Source: Symbiodinium natans (taxonomy: Eukaryota; Sar; Dinophyceae; Suessiales; Symbiodiniaceae). From it: a DNA stretch of 57,159 bases. Every line of letters begins with the position of its first letter. Position 1 is the first letter of the stretch. The translations under genes and the position numbers were made by a program. Below are positions 56,700-57,159 of this stretch, in pieces. The notes under the pieces were generated by a model. It saw only the letters and a program-made list of their open reading frames with translations, did not search any database and was not told the DNA's origin. The stretch lies in contig CAJNDS010000238.1 of the NCBI GenBank assembly GCA_905221605.1, positions 133,101 to 190,259 on the forward strand, in the 5' to 3' direction.

Positions 56700-57159
56700 T
56701 TGTCAAGAAATTTCATGAAACTTGATTAGGCGAATAAATGTACGAGCGGGTCTGACTGGCAACGCAACGTAGATATCTGCCTACGAATTTAGAGGCAAGT
56801 CTGAATATCTACTATCAGACGCAAGGAATGGTAAGGAACCTGTCTAATGTTTCTATCTGAGGCTTGAATCTAATTTGCACACCTCTATTTTTTTTGGAAA
56901 TGGAAATGCAGTTTAGTCTTTGGGGAATGGGATTATTAACTGATTCTTATGGATATAATATTTGAACCCAATTCTATCGAATATAGATTTTTACGAACCT
57001 CACTACTATTGGAAGGGGCGAAAAAAAGGAAGAGATTTATGAATTTCTTATCGTAGAGATTTCTATCTTGGAATGTATCAATTTCAATGGGTTTTTTTTC
57101 AATGAATTGAAAGGTCAAATTGAATTTCATGATAAATAGTTGACTAGCTTGCGGTTCGT
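56700..57159. other. AT-rich right end with organelle-like frame
   Basis: Composition changes to AT-rich from about 56700. A 64-codon minus-strand frame (56936-57130) reads MKFNLTFQFIEKKPIEIDTF with Asn/Ile/Lys/Phe-rich codon use unlike every other gene here. It could be an organelle-derived insert or an assembly join. No family recognised. Confidence 0.5.

Overview
The window looks like nuclear DNA of a dinoflagellate. Coding islands are short (about 50 to 340 nt) and GC-rich in third positions, separated by AT-mixed introns. In the two best-resolved genes the exons join in frame only if GC or GA 5' splice sites are used beside normal GT ones, each next to an AG|G-type boundary, which is a known dinoflagellate habit. 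One gene (51969 to about 53520) encodes a protein type I know only from dinoflagellate gene models. Most genes lie on the + strand, and there are many satellites and Arabidopsis-type TTTAGGG repeats far from any chromosome end. No rRNA, tRNA, CRISPR array, prokaryotic operon or intact transposase was recognised.

Layout. 0-15.4 kb: a + strand series of isolated exons, probably one or more long genes of unknown function, mixed with many TTTAGGG/CCCTAAA arrays, poly-G tracts and a 42-nt palindrome. 15.4-19.2 kb: a calpain-type cysteine protease in about 10 exons with all three catalytic residues and a myristoylation-type N-terminus. 23.3-24.6 kb: a divergent cyclophilin, partly resolved. 26.1-27.9 kb: likely minus-strand exons, including one with a signal peptide. 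28.35-28.92 kb: a 57-bp minisatellite with ten copies. 30.3-31.2 kb: an AT-rich block. 32-33.8 kb: a 111-residue Cys/His protein, then a coiled-coil/RING gene. 34.7-35.0 kb: a terminal exon of an unknown gene. 36.8-38.5 kb: a degenerate repeat cluster followed by a single-exon secreted protein with 85-residue Cys-rich repeats. 41.98-44.72 kb: a compound satellite island (42-bp, 61-bp and 82-84-bp families) bracketed by direct repeats. 45.7-48.6 kb: several unassigned exons, with a stray copy of the 3' end of the 37.4 kb gene. 51.97-53.5 kb: the dinoflagellate-type gene with GC/GA introns. 54.6-55.9 kb: a diverged repeat block between AT microsatellites. 56.7-57.2 kb: an AT-rich end unlike its surroundings.

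The genes do not form an evident pathway. What unites the left half is the telomere-like repeats, which repeatedly sit inside introns a few tens of bases downstream of exon ends; they become rare after about 41 kb. Exon limits come from reading frame, splice-like signals and protein-family fit. They are not supported by transcripts, and many small exons are tentative.
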